DNA from: Coriaria nepalensis
Lineage: Eukaryota > Streptophyta > Magnoliopsida > Cucurbitales > Coriariaceae
Length of the DNA stretch: 64,000 nucleotides
Direction: 5' to 3'
Assembly (NCBI GenBank): GCA_027186245.1
Contig: CP114483.1
Location: 30,076,642-30,140,641 of the forward strand
The stretch's first letter is position 1. Each line of letters starts with the position of its first letter. The notes beneath the pieces are model-generated. The model made no database searches. It was not told the origin of the DNA and worked only from the letters and a program-made list of their open reading frames with translations. A program made the translations under genes and the position numbers. Positions 49,607 through 61,529 of this stretch are shown here, piece after piece.

Positions 49607-51319
49607 ATGGAGATCATTAGCATGAACCAAGCGATGCAAATCCATGCACAAATTCTCAAATTGGGTACCCAAAAAGACTTGTCCAAACTCTTCACCTTCT
49701 CCGCACTCTCACCCTCAGGCGACATCTCGTATGCTGAACTCATCCTTCACTCTCTCCCTTCTCCGAACTCCTACCACTTCAACACCATGATTCGGGCCTA
49801 CTCTCAAAGCCCAAATCCAACCCAGGCCCTCTTATTCTTCATCTCCATGCACCAAGATCCAACCCACCACCTCCCTCGACCTGACAAGTTCACCTACCCT
49901 TTTCTTCTCAAGTCTTGTGCCCGTTTGAGACTGACCCATGTAGGAAAACAGCTCCATGGGCTGGTTCTAAAGTCCGATCTTGCCTTAGATCATTTTGTGC
50001 AAAACTCTTTGATTCATATGTACTCAGAATGTGGCGATCCGGATCTTGCTTATATCGTATTTGATAGAATGTATGTCAGAGATGTAGTTTCCTGGACTTC
50101 GATAATAGATGGGCTAGTCAACAATGATATGTCTGTCAAGGCAATAAGCCTTTTTGAACAAATGACGGAAGAAGGAATTGAGGTTAATGACGCCACGATT
50201 GTGTCTGTTTTGAAAGCTTGTGCTGATAGTGGGGCCCTATCCTTGGGAAGAAGAGTGCATTACATGATTGAGGAGATGGGGCTTGATTTGAAATCTAAGG
50301 TTAGCACTGCCTTGATTGATATGTACTCTAAATGTGGCAGCATAAACAGTGCAAAGAAGGTTTTTAACAAGATTGTGAGCAAAGATGTTTTTGCTTGGAC
50401 TGCTATAATATCTGGCCTGGCTAATTACGGGCTATGTAAAGAAGCTAATGATTTGTTTAATGAAATGAGAGATTCTAATGTAAAACCAGATGAGAGAACA
50501 ATGACTGCAGTTTTATCGGCCTGTAGAAATGCAGGTTGGGTGAGTGAAGGCTTCTCTTATTTAAACAACATGAAAATGAAGTATGGAATTGGGCCTACGA
50601 TTCAACACTATGGATGTATGGTAGACCTTCTCGCTAGAGCCAGGCATTTGGAAAAAGCAGAGGAAGTTATAAGAACAATGCCCATTGAACCGGATGAGGT
50701 GTTGTGGAGGACTTTGATATGGGCTTGCAAAGTATATGGAGATACGGATCGAAGTGAGCGTTTAATAAAACATCTTCAACTTGTAAAGAAGAGTTTACAT
50801 GATTGTGGGAGTTATGTGCTTTTAGGTAATGTCTATGCGTCAGCTGGAAAATGGAATGATAAGGCAAAGGTAAGGGAAATGATGACTCGAAACAGGGTAG
50901 TCAAGCCTAAAGGGTCTAGTAAGATTGAGATTAATGGCGTGATAAACGAGTTTTCAGCAGGGGATACTAGTCATTTCGAAGCAGAAAGGATCTATGCTAA
51001 ATTGGATGAAATAAATGCAAGATTAAGACAAGAAGGATACAAGCCAAATGTCTCGTGTGTCTTGCTTGAGATTGGCGATGAGGAGAAATCCTTGCAGTTG
51101 CAGCATCATAGTGAAAAGCTTGCTGTTGCTTATGGACTGATTAAGACAAGTCCTAGTGGGTCTGTAATTCGGATTGTTAAAAATTTAAGATCATGTGAGG
51201 ATTGCCATGAGGTAATGAAAATAGTCTCAAAGATGTATGGGAGAGAGATAATAATGCGGGATCGGATTAGATTTCACCATTTCAGCTACGGTGAGTGTTC
51301 TTGTAAAGATTATTGGTAG
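49607..51319 (+). CDS. Pentatricopeptide repeat protein, PLS class with DYW domain
   Basis: An intronless frame of 570 codons, typical of plant PPR genes. The N-terminal half has tandem repeats with signature phrases (YHFNTMIRAYS, VQNSLIHMYSECG, DVVSWTSIIDGL, STALIDMYSKCG, DVFAWTAIISGLANYG, KPDERTMTAVLSACRNAG). E and E+ motifs follow (PIEPDEVLWRTLIWACKVYGD, YVLLGNVYASAGKWND, VKPKGSSKIEI). The DYW deaminase domain closes the protein: HSE at 501-503, CEDC at 530-533, HHF, CSC, and the terminal DYW triplet. Such proteins bind organelle transcripts and carry out C-to-U editing in mitochondria or chloroplasts. The HxE and CxxC zinc and catalytic residues are present. No obvious targeting peptide precedes the first repeat, so the real start could lie upstream or be provided by splicing. 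The RNA target cannot be deduced. Confidence 0.92.
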   Translation: MEIISMNQAMQIHAQILKLGTQKDLSKLFTFSALSPSGDISYAELILHSLPSPNSYHFNTMIRAYSQSPNPTQALLFFISMHQDPTHHLPRPDKFTYPFLLKSCARLRLTHVGKQLHGLVLKSDLALDHFVQNSLIHMYSECGDPDLAYIVFDRMYVRDVVSWTSIIDGLVNNDMSVKAISLFEQMTEEGIEVNDATIVSVLKACADSGALSLGRRVHYMIEEMGLDLKSKVSTALIDMYSKCGSINSAKKVFNKIVSKDVFAWTAIISGLANYGLCKEANDLFNEMRDSNVKPDERTMTAVLSACRNAGWVSEGFSYLNNMKMKYGIGPTIQHYGCMVDLLARARHLEKAEEVIRTMPIEPDEVLWRTLIWACKVYGDTDRSERLIKHLQLVKKSLHDCGSYVLLGNVYASAGKWNDKAKVREMMTRNRVVKPKGSSKIEINGVINEFSAGDTSHFEAERIYAKLDEINARLRQEGYKPNVSCVLLEIGDEEKSLQLQHHSEKLAVAYGLIKTSPSGSVIRIVKNLRSCEDCHEVMKIVSKMYGREIIMRDRIRFHHFSYGECSCKDYW

Positions 51320-51599
51320 GGGAAAGATTTGACTCGGACTGGATCTTAATCTCTGCTAATCATGCAAAATGAATCTTATACTTGGAGAAACTCTCTCGAG
51401 TGTCAGCTTGTAAGAGATTTTGTAATTGTCGGGTACTACATGTAAATAATTGGTATATCATTGTCCGGTTCGGGTCCTGGATTCTTGGCAGGGGTACAAT
51501 TGATTGGTTGTTGAATGCTTTTATTGTTCGAAAATAATGAAAAACGTGTTCGTACATACATGTATGACCAAAATAAACAGTTTATTTTTATTTATTTTT

Positions 51600-51642
<43 letters not shown>

Positions 51643-52029
51643 TTAAAAAAAAAAGATCATAGAATTCTATGAAAAAAGGAATCAGTAGATCAAATCGATT
51701 TGGGTTCTCGAGCAGTCAATAAACTACTTCTGCATATCTAAACCCAAATTTCAAAAAAGCTACATCTAATAATTTTCTTTTACTTAATGGATGGATATGT
51801 TTACTAAAACAAACAAAGTGCTAAAATGATCCCTACGTATGCAATTGAAATGTCATTCGACAACCGCCTTTCATGACGGCTGGAAGAATGCATATTACAA
51901 TGATATTGGTTTATCTCACAAGTTTCATGCATTTCTCTTGAAGTTAAAAGGTAATAGAGAAAGGTCACAATAGTAAATGAACTATGCGTACAATCAAAAA
52001 AATGAACAAAGAGCATCAAAGAAAGAACT
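51320..52029. other. 3' flank of PPR gene, with AT microsatellite
   Basis: Probable 3' UTR up to about 51560, then intergenic. Contains an uninterrupted (AT)18 at 51604-51639. No gene seen. Confidence 0.5.
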
Positions 52030-52288
52030 ATTGGTTATTGGATATTGGTGATATGATCATTGTACTAGTTAGCTTAATCAGTTAATGGTTAGCAAATTGG
52101 TTAGGCAGTTAGAGGTTGATTTGTTAGGAGGTTAGAAGCTAATCATTTGATTGGTCATCGGCGTCATTATATAAGCTGATTTATTTTCTGCATGTAAAGG
52201 AAGGACGTGATGATTATTAAAACAAAATTTCCTTCTCTTCCACTCTCTACCGCCATCTCTGCTTCCAGAGTTCATAGCGATCTTCACA
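52030..52288 (+). mobile_element. Copia LTR (5')
   Basis: The segment ends TCTTCACA directly before TGGTATCAGAGC (52289-52300), the standard initiator-tRNA primer site of plant Copia elements. It includes TATATAAGC near 52168 as promoter and ends in the pyrimidine-rich leader usual for these LTRs. The 5' limit is estimated from the start of LTR-like sequence. No matching 3' LTR was recognised. Confidence 0.6.
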
Positions 52289-52870
52289 TGGTATCAGAGC
52301 ATGATTGTCTGAGATCTTGCTGATTCCTTATTCTCATTTTTCTTTCTTCCTTATCATCTGACATCTTCGTCTCAAATTTTTTCACCCATGGATCTAGAAG
52401 ATGCTTTCGCCACAGTTTCCATCACCTCAGCGCCTCTGCCGCCTGTAGATCTATTCCTCTCTCAGATGCCACAAATTGATGGTAGCAGCTCTCTCTTTGT
52501 GCATCCTTCTGACACACCAGGAATTTGTTTAGTGACTCTAAAATTAGCAGGCAGCAAAAACTACGGCCAATGGAGTCGCTCGATGCGGCTCGCTTTGGTT
52601 TCCAAGAACAAGATGGGATTTGTTGCTGGTCAATTCCTGAGACCTGATCCAAGCTCACCATTCTTAGGGGCTTGGGAGCGATGCAATGCTATAGTTTCTT
52701 CGTGGATCATTAATTCCATCTCACAGGAGTTATCCAGTGAAGCAGTCTTTACTGCAGATGCTGCTACGCTTTGGTTCGATCTCCAAGAATGATTTAATAA
52801 GATAAACGGCTCTCGAGTCTATGCTATTCAGAAGGAGCTTGTCAATCTTGATCAAAGTTCTTCAGGATCG
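52289..52870 (+). pseudogene. Copia gag N-terminal fragment
   Basis: ATG at 52388 opens a 134-codon frame: LVTLKLAGSKNYGQWSRSMR, then LRPDPSSPFLGAWERCNAIV and SWIINSISQELS, the conserved N-terminal gag domain of plant Copia elements. A TGA at 52790 stands where Arg is expected, and the frame continues as FNKINGSRVYAIQKELVNL up to about 52870, where similarity stops. The element is therefore truncated and defective. Confidence 0.8.
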
Positions 52871-53190
52871 ATGAGGGAAGCTTGTGAAGAGAGGAAAATA
52901 TTGATCGGCAACAACACATATGGTGAGAGGCAACGGAATCCACGATCCAAGTCGTGGAGGAGGAAGGAAAAGAGAAAGGGGTTGAGAGGCGTTACCCACA
53001 AAGTTCACAGAGGCAGAGGTTGGTGGATCTAAAGAAGCACTCGTGAGGTTTGCCGCCACAGAGGATGTCACTTGTGGAACAGTGGGCTGGCGGAGGAGGT
53101 CTAGCAGCTGTTGAAGATTATCCGGCGAAAAACCATGGAGAGGAGTCATCGGCAAAAAGATAGAGGCAGACATGGCAAAATTTGGGGGTT
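52862..53190 (-). pseudogene. Copia gag-protease fragment, opposite orientation
   Basis: On the minus strand a 103-codon frame contains FSPDNLQQLLDLL, then NFVGNASQPLSLF and LGSWI. One base over, the frame reads IVDSVASHHMC, the protease active-site region (family D-S-G-A-S-H), with Gly changed to Val and a frameshift. It meets the plus-strand gag fragment almost end to end at 52862-52873. It comes from a related but separate insertion or from a rearrangement. Confidence 0.6.
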
Positions 53191-54521
53191 TTCCGAGAAT
53201 GGAGATTTGTGTTTGCTAGCGAGGTTCTCTTCCTGGAGGGTATCCAACGAGCGTCCAACATCGTTCACGAGTATGCTCTTCCTTACTACACTCTTATGTA
53301 TTTATAGTTGTTTTTGGGAATGAATGGTTTATGAGCAGCCGTAGTTGTAGATTCGGTGAACTTAGGAATATATAGCAGTCTTTGTTTTTCTTCTTAAAAA
53401 AGGATAGAAAAACTTTTGTTGATAGATTGTAGAGTTTCGATAGCTAAGATTTAAGTACGGAATGTCGAGTATGAGTTATTAGGGTCTAAGAGGAATTGGT
53501 AGACTTACTCATCAGATTCCCATTATCAGTAGGTTGTTAGGTTTGTCAAGGGTGGAGGGAGGCAAGTTCTTGCCAAAAGTTGTTTGAGTCGGCCATAATA
53601 GTTTGGAATAGAGAAATGTGATTGGTTGAGGGAAGCCAAGTCACGCTTAATCTAAAAAAATGCAAGTTTTGTGTTCCATGGGAAAAATGAGAGATAACAT
53701 CGCTCCATAGGGCTTGAGAGGCGTTATGGAAGTTGAGAGAACCAACAAGGATAAGTTCAATGGTGTTGAGGAACCATTGTAGAGATAGAAAGGGAAGTTA
53801 AAGCTTAAATTTTATGGAGTAGATTTAACTGTGATATTATGTTAAAAGAAGAATTAATCATAAAATATATTCATATATTTTATTAGAATATGTATCGTTA
53901 ATATAATACAAAGAAAGCCAAAAAAGGAAAACAAAAACTATTCCTAAAAACATGTTAAATTGATGTTGTCCATCATAAGAAAATAAATAAAAATTGATGT
54001 CATTATTTTGTGAAATATATATGTTAATAAATATATTTTAATTTTTTTAATAATATTATAATTTTTTTAATAATATTATAAATTCAATCACTTTTTTTTT
54101 AATTTACAAGCCATTATAAAAAATGCATAAAAAATTTCACGGCTTCAAAAAAAGAATCTAATCAATTATCCCTATAAAAAAAAGTTAGATTTCTCTGCAA
54201 ATATTTTAAAAAATATATATATTATTAAATCTTTCCATTAACTTCATTATCGGAGAGAATATGCAGTTACAAATTACAGCAAATTTTTTTTTTCTTTTTG
54301 GAGTAAAGCATGGTTAATAATTCTTAAATTGAAAATTGTAATAATTTATATGTTTAATAAATATGATAAAAGTTATATTAAAAAATATAAAATAATAAGA
54401 TAATCAATACTATTTATTATCATATTTAGCAAATTTATATACACGGTAGACTTTGGAGAAACTAAACTCTAGTCGTTACTATTGCAATTGACCAATACAA
54501 GTTATTACATGGAGATGATGT
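53191..54521. other. Intergenic, downstream of DiT2
   Basis: 53191-53810 is moderately GC-richer and may be further retroelement debris, without a readable frame. The rest is AT-rich and includes the DiT2 3' UTR next to 54521. Confidence 0.4.
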
Positions 54522-57500
54522 TTAATAAAGACCCAGAATCTTCCACCATAAACCAGCAACTACTCCCCAGAGTACGGCATTGATAAGCGCCATAATGAAT
54601 CCCACCTTGAACATATCCAGTAGGTCTACATACCCAGCTGTTAAAAACAAATATCAAAACATCATCTGTTAACTATTCTACACGAATCAAGAATAGGAAA
54701 CAAAATCCAGTTTCACTGAACTACAGTTTGTCAAAATTCCAGTTCAAAACTCTAACCCAAATGAAATTTTACGTATGGAGAAGGGATTTTACCTCCATAG
54801 TAAACAGCAGCCTGGCCGCTACTATAATGCGTTAGAGCACCGAAAAGATTCGTATTATAAGCTAAAGCTAGAGCGGCCATAAGAGCTGGAACTCCAGCTG
54901 CTAAATGCATAGCAAGAAAAGCAGAATATAACGCTCCGACATGAGCGGTTTGACTAGCAAAGAGGTAGTGAATCAAGAAATAAGCTGCCTGAAGAACACC
55001 AAAAGCAGCCGGCCAGCTTAGAGAGAAAGATTGAATAGACTTGGCCACACGTTTGGACATCCAGGTCACAAATCCGAGTTTGGTTAATTGACTGGCCATG
55101 CCTACTAGGACCGCAAACCAGGCTAAGGTGTCCCATGCTGATTTCTCGCTTAAACAGTCATCCCAATCAAGGACTCCTAATAAAAGGAGTATTGATAATG
55201 CGATCATTGCCGCAACAACACTAGGGATACCAAGCTTATCTCTGCGTAAGGACGATATAATAGCTATTAGAAATCATAGGAGAATGAGAAATTATCACGA
55301 CACACCCCTAGCTCTCTGGACTAATTATTACTTTATTAGAAAATATGATGAGTCTTATTTTGTACATATTTTGGGTTGATCAACAAATACTGAAATCTGC
55401 TTATGTCTGTACTATAACTCGTAAGCAATTTTTCAAAACTTATGCCAAATAGGCACAAAGACCGTCTCATCATGATAGTCTACTCTATTCCATTTTGAAA
55501 TGATTGCAATGGAAATGATTCACCTATTGTACAAAAGTACACCTAACAGTAATGCAATGATGTAGTAGCCAAATGAATTAGCGAAAAATGATAAAAGACA
55601 CACCCAAAGACCCATAGAGAAACTGCTAGAAGCATCGTTCCAACCATGATCCATTCATTCTTTGTGACAGGGCCCATGCGCTCGAGTTTCCTTGCAGCCA
55701 TTGCAGGGGCTTCAGGTGAGTCTTTGGTTTCAGGAGGATAAAGTTTGTATAAGACTAGTGGAGTCGCCAGAAGAGAAACGAGCGCGGGTAAACTAGCAGC
55801 CTTGAACCAAGAGATCCAAGGGCTAGAAATAACGACCCCAAGTTCTTCGGCTAGTTTAAGGCATAGCAAGTTTTGAGCTGCAGCAGTCAGGAAAAGAGCA
55901 CTAGAATTACCAGCAGACTGTCAGCCGTCACACAAAGAAAACACAATGAGTTACAGAGAATATCACCAGATGACAGAGCTGTATGAATAAAAATACATAG
56001 TGCTAAGATTCTGAACTAAAATAAAAAAATTTAAAAAAAACAATAATTGTATACGAAGAAATAGCAAGGATTCTATATCCTTTTCCCTTCTCATAATCCA
56101 TGAACAACGTAAGAATCGCATATCTAGCTACTAATTAATTCATCTAAGTTTGCCATGAGCATCCATAAGTATCATGATTGAACTTGAATCTCCTATAGTC
56201 TACACACAAGGCTGCGCCATCAATTAGGCCGGCTAGACCTTTTTGCCTAAGAACCCTAATGAAAATGGTTAATATATATTGTATATTATATATATATATA
56301 TAGATATATATATTATATTATATTATATTTATAATAAAAATTATGCTTAAATTTATTTTAAATTGGGGTGATCAGGTGGCTCCGAATCTGATCGAACCGC
56401 ACGTTTCGGTGTGGTGTGGTCAAATTCTACAAATATTTTGTCAGTTCCGTCGGGGCCCAGCAACTAAACCTACAGTACGGTATAGTTTTTATCTGGTGGT
56501 GGGTGTGCGGGGCCTTGACAGATGTTTATAGATTACAATTTATTTATAAAATAAATGAAAATAGAAACCCTTCCTAGTTCATACCGTTGTTACGATCTCT
56601 TTTTCCCCCTTCCCTCCCCCTTCCTCTCATCAGATCGAACAGAAGCAACAACCTCTCCTGTATCTGCCTCAGCCATTCCTCCTACCAGCCGACAAGCTAC
56701 CAGCCATGTGGGACTCTCTCTCTCCGTCGGAAGGAAGCAAATCTCCATTTTCTCCATCTTCTCATGGATGGTCGGAATAGGAAGCACAACATACGTTCGC
56801 CACGATCTATGTCCACCAGAAGCTCTCTCTGCCGTAACTCACAACTCAATCTAGAAGTATGGAAGCCTCTTCGATATGTATTGTAGTATCATGTTGCTCT
56901 AATTCAAAAACTTTTACATGTAGTATCATGTCATTACATGCAGTAGGAATCTATATCGACTTAAACCTCCTAAATCAGCTTCTCTACTTTATTTGCATTG
57001 TCTAGGTCTGAATTTCTCTATTTTTTTTTGTACGAAGGATTTTTGAACTGCACAGGGGCCTTCTACACATAGGCCACCTATCAAAATAGATGATGATATC
57101 ACTCAAGTGCCATTAAATAATGAGGATTCGATTGATGCTTTCTTTGATGAGAATAATGAAGGTAGTAATTTAGATGGGGAATTTAGAGATACACCAGTTG
57201 AGGAAACCGAGGGGGCGAAGAGAGGAAAAGCTGAATGCTGGAAACATTTTGATGAAGTTCCTTTGATTAAAAAGGGTCAAGTGTAGACATTGTCTATATA
57301 CTTGTTCATATAAGAGTAGCCATTTATCGGGAACCACAATAATAAATAGGCATATGAGGAGATGCCTAGGGATTGGTGCAAACTGTAGATACATATAATC
57401 ATTACCTCTCTGAGTAAAAGCGATAAAAGCAATGAGATGGTCACTTTCACGTAATGAGAAATTTCAATTTACTAATTTAACTATTTAAGTGCCACTTTAT

Positions 57501-60408
57501 TTTATTAATTGGTGTCTTCTAAAACTTTTGTTTAGGTTTAATGCTAATGGCATCAGAGCGGGGATTGTGCGGTGAGTGATTGAGATGAAGTAATAATTTA
57601 ACATTGTTGAACACTATTTATTCAAGAGATGATCCACTTGATTGATCTGTGTGTCCCAGTGCCATCACGTTTCACTATTGCATGCGATGCGATAAAACTC
57701 TTTCGAGTCGATAAAGTGAAGTTGAAAAGACTTTTCAAAGAGATCGATTGTCGGATTTTTCTCACCATTGACATCTGAACCTCGACCCAAAATATGAGCT
57801 ATATATGTATTACATCGCACTACATAGATAAATCATGGCAACTTAAGAAATTGTGATTGCTTTTCAGACAGTGGATGATCATAAGCGAGAGCCGATTGGA
57901 GAAACTCTAGACAATACTATTTGTGAATGGGGTATTACCCGTCTCGGTTGTGTAACAGTGAATAATGCCTCAACAAATAGTATCAGCATTAAGTACCTGA
58001 AGAGCTCAGTTTTGTAAGATTAATTGTTATTTGAAGGGGACTATCTACAATTTAGGTATGTGTTCAATATTTAGTGGAGACTACCTCCATGGCTCAGTTT
58101 ATGTTTATACTTACTAATAAATTATTTTTATTCAATTGTATGTGTGCTTGTCACATAATAAATTTTATTGTTAAACAGAGTTTATCACCGTCGAGTGAGT
58201 CAATTGAAAAGATTCACCGAGTCGTAAAATAAATTCGATCGTCGCCTACACGAGAGAGTCGTAAAATAAAAATCTATTTTTGCTCTTAGTCTATATATAA
58301 TGATGACATCTTCATACATCGTTTCCTTCCTCTTTTATATTAACAACCTTTCATGAGATTAATGTCGTTATTTTTTCAATTGATTTAAATATATAATTTT
58401 TCATGTAAGCTTATTGTTAAGTGACATTTAATATTTTAATGCATAACTTACAACTTATTTAACTCCCTATATTCATTGAGATTAACATATGTATGTCTTT
58501 TCATTATTATTCTATATAAACCCACTCATAAAATACAAAACCATTACAATTTGGTGTACCTAGAAACTCGATTAGGGAAAGTGTGTTGAAGCTTAGAAAT
58601 GGGAAGCCAATTTCATCGTTGTTTGATTTATAAAGGCGTTGAAGATGATATTGATAGTATGCAAAAAGGACATCTTCTTAGTCTATTGATTTGGATGGAA
58701 GATACTATTTAAGCATGTAAGAAGATAATTAGATCTTGAAAATGACTTAATGATCATTTTAAACGTCTACATAAGATATTTTGTAATGATATTTTTCATG
58801 AATTGAGTTTTCTTTCTTCATTTTTCCTCATACGTATAGTAACACATTTCCAGTAAGTACCACAACATGAGGTACTTTTGTGACTTATTCTTGAGCTTTT
58901 CTTTCCATAACCATCTTTATTTTGTTTTTCTATTTACTAACAAATATATTTTCATATTTTTCATATCTACTTAGGTTAAATTTCGAAGAAAAAACGACCA
59001 CTACATGAGTAATTACGGCATACCAATATACCTCAAGAAACAATATTATATGATTTGTCGAAAATGATGACTTTTTACTAATATTTTTTTAATCTAAATG
59101 AACTTAAAAGAATTATTTTTATTTTTTTCCTTTTATTTTCAATAAGAAATGAATGCTTATTAATATATTTAGCTCTCTAGATGAAATGAATGATAGATCT
59201 TTTTGATTCTTTGACCACAAACTTTCTCTTACTAGTTTTATGAACCCTCTCTAGCATTACTATGATTTTCATTATGTAGAGTAATTGTTTTAAGCTAAAT
59301 AAAATGAAATAGAGTCACTTTGAGTTGGGGTTTAATGTACCTTGGATTCATCAAGGAATTTTTGCTAATTTAAGAATTTTTTTGGTAAAATAAAGAGGTG
59401 AAAAGTCAGGGTTTTTTTTTGGATAAGTAAAAGCTACCATAAGAATTAATAATAGTAAGAATTTGAGGCATGTACTTGATATCTATTATTAATTGAATGT
59501 AATTAAATTCGTGTCAATAAATATTAAAAAATATGGGGAATATACTCCAAATATTTAACAAATCAACGAAAAGGTACTATTACCGATTAGGAAGTAAGAT
59601 CCTGAAGGCATGACCATTGACTAGAGGAGAATATTCCCAAATCCAAAAATCATTACTAATCTTACTTGCTTCTAAAAAAAAAAATATATATTACTTTTGA
59701 ATTTAACAGGTAAAAAATATGAATGAAACAAACCTGAAACTGAGACTGAATTAGATAAGAGCCAATCTTCCTAGCAGATGGATCACCGGGTTTACTCCCT
59801 GCCGATAAAGATAATGACTTGATAATGGGCAAGAACACACCACCAGCCCTAGCCGTACTGCTTGGCATTGCCGGAGCGATCAAAGCCTCACTAATCGTCA
59901 ATCCATATGACAATCCCAAAGTACTCTTCCCCAACCACTTCACGAAATAAGTCGCGATTCTATCTCCCAATCCAGTCTTGACAAATCCACGAGCGAAGAA
60001 GAAAGAAATCACAATCAACCAAATCACCTCGTTAGTGAAAGCACTGAATGCAGATGAAAATGACAGCGTTTTGGTCACGATCGCTGTAGTTAGCCCTAGA
60101 AACGCCCAAGCGCCGACTGGTAAGGGCCTTAAGACGAGGCCGGCGATGGTTGAGACGAAGATCGAGAGTAGCTGCCATGCTTGAGGCGAAACTTCGACCG
60201 GCTTGGGAACTAGGAATCGGAGAAGGAGGCCGATTGTGATCGAGATTATCAAGGGGAGGAGTTTTACTCCTTGATGAGGAGGAGAGGGAGGGGATGAAGA
60301 TGGGGCGGTTAGGGACTGAGAGGCGCGAATAGGCCGAAGGAATTTGGGGAGTAACATGATTACTAAAGTGTTGGAGTAACATGAGTAGCAATAAATGAAA
60401 AAAGACAT
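54522..60408 (-). CDS. DIT2: Plastid glutamate/malate translocator (dicarboxylate transporter 2)
   Basis: Minus-strand exons 60408-59734, 55917-55604, 55241-54793 and 54637-54522 join with GT-AG borders to 517 residues. The product is the DASS-family 2-oxoglutarate/glutamate-malate carrier of the chloroplast inner envelope. It exports glutamate against malate in photorespiratory ammonia recycling with its partner DiT1. Wording follows Arabidopsis DiT2 rather than DiT1: GLVLRPLPVGAWAFLGLT, EVIWLIVISFFFARGFVKTG, SEALIAPAMPSSTARAGG (first substrate signature), KLAEELGVVIS, and NTNLFGALTHYSSG with AVYYG (second signature). The membrane part is complete to the terminal GLWWKILGLY. The N-terminus is odd: about 45 residues shorter than in Arabidopsis, starting MSFFIYCYSCYS before LLPKFLRPIRASQS, with an in-frame TAA ten codons upstream. 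IRA/S could still be a transit cleavage site. Intron 1 (55918-59733) holds a hAT remnant. Confidence 0.93.
56360..58200 (+). mobile_element. Decayed hAT transposon inside DiT2 intron 1
   Basis: A GC-richer start with GATCGAACCGCACGTTTCGG-type subterminal sequence is followed by hAT transposase pieces on the plus strand. The first is a BED zinc finger (KAECWKHFDEVPL, then RHMRRCLGIG, 57220-57385). Next come VPSRFTIACDAIKLF and FLTIDI-TSTQNMSYI with DKSWQLKK (57657-57850), GETLDNTICEWGITRLGC with TVNNASTN (57898-57990), and CACHIINFIVKQ (58145-58180). Multiple stops and frameshifts interrupt it. It lies antisense to DiT2 and is removed with the intron. Limits are approximate; terminal repeats and target-site duplication were not found. 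Confidence 0.7.
58201..59733. other. Remainder of DiT2 intron 1
   Basis: AT-rich intronic sequence up to the donor at 59733. No exon or element recognised. Confidence 0.5.
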
Positions 60409-60663
60409 AATTAATTTAGTTGAATGACATAATTACTTTATTTTTATCTTTGAAAAAAGACATAATAAATTTCAATAAAATGAGTTTTAATTTAGATTTA
60501 GATTTCGATTAGTCCTGCATTAAGATTTCAGTCAAAATCTAGATCAGACTTTTAGATTTGATCCAAGTCAGATTGTGATCGTGGTCCAAGAGATACCAAA
60601 CTTTGATCTTCTTATAAGTTCTACTTATGTTTTAGTTTTGGGTCTGAGTTGTATTTCGTTTTT

Positions 60664-60905
60664 CTAGGTAAAAGGGATTAAAGATATACACGTGTAACCG
60701 TTACACCAAGCTTTGTTTACACGAGGTGTCTTGGTTGATGGGATGGTAGGAACTCGACAACTGGATATGGTCCATATAGACATCGCTAGCAATAATGGGA
60801 TCACGTAACGACAAGAAGAAAAAAGCCGTAACATGATATGTTCAACGTCAATTATTACTTTCTTTGTAATAATTGATTTCAATTTGACTAAAGAGATACG
60901 CATGT
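60664..60905 (-). repeat. Dispersed repeat, copy 2, upstream of DiT2
   Basis: Inverted relative to the related block at 40585-40806. Lies 256 bp upstream of the DiT2 start codon, hence within its likely promoter or replaced 5' end. The minus strand keeps an 80-codon frame with no recognised domain. Confidence 0.55.
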
Positions 60906-61529
60906 AAGTTCTATTATAGAGAAGAATATTGGGGACCAGCGTGGTACGCAGATTCGCAGAAGTATGAATAAGATAATCAGATAGTAATTTAGTAATAATA
61001 CTTTATTTATAATCTAATTTATTTTTTAAAAATTATAATCGTGAGGGTTGATTTGTTTTTATAACGCATATGCCACGCACGTGAGATGTGAGCTGAAAAG
61101 TGTGTTCGCATAATTGCCTCCCTCTGATTATGAATTTGTTAGATTTCCTAACTGATTTTTCAATCAATTAGACAATGGCATTGTAGATAGGAAGTTAGAT
61201 CTGATGGATCATTCATGCATAGCTAAAATTTGATGAAGGTTGTATAGTTGATGAAATTTAGGTGAACGATTGAAGTTTGTATTGAAGTCAACTTATTAAA
61301 TATTTAATGCGTAGCTAAAATTTGAATGATCCGTCTATTCAACATTGTAAGTATAAGAAAATGAGTCATACTTTGGTTGTTGTTGTCTTTGAAATCATCC
61401 TAATGCATTGACTTGGTCAAAGTTATTCTTTTATACGGATGAGCATATATTAACTATATGACCTATCATAGAGCAATTATATACACCTTTGTTTGTTGAA
61501 TATTGTCAACATCTATTTTCTGAACCATT
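60906..61529. other. Intergenic, no gene seen
   Basis: AT-rich sequence without recognisable coding or repeat structure. A nearly repeated phrase (GCATAGCTAAAATTTGAT and GCGTAGCTAAAATTTGAAT) occurs near 61218 and 61310. Confidence 0.4.
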
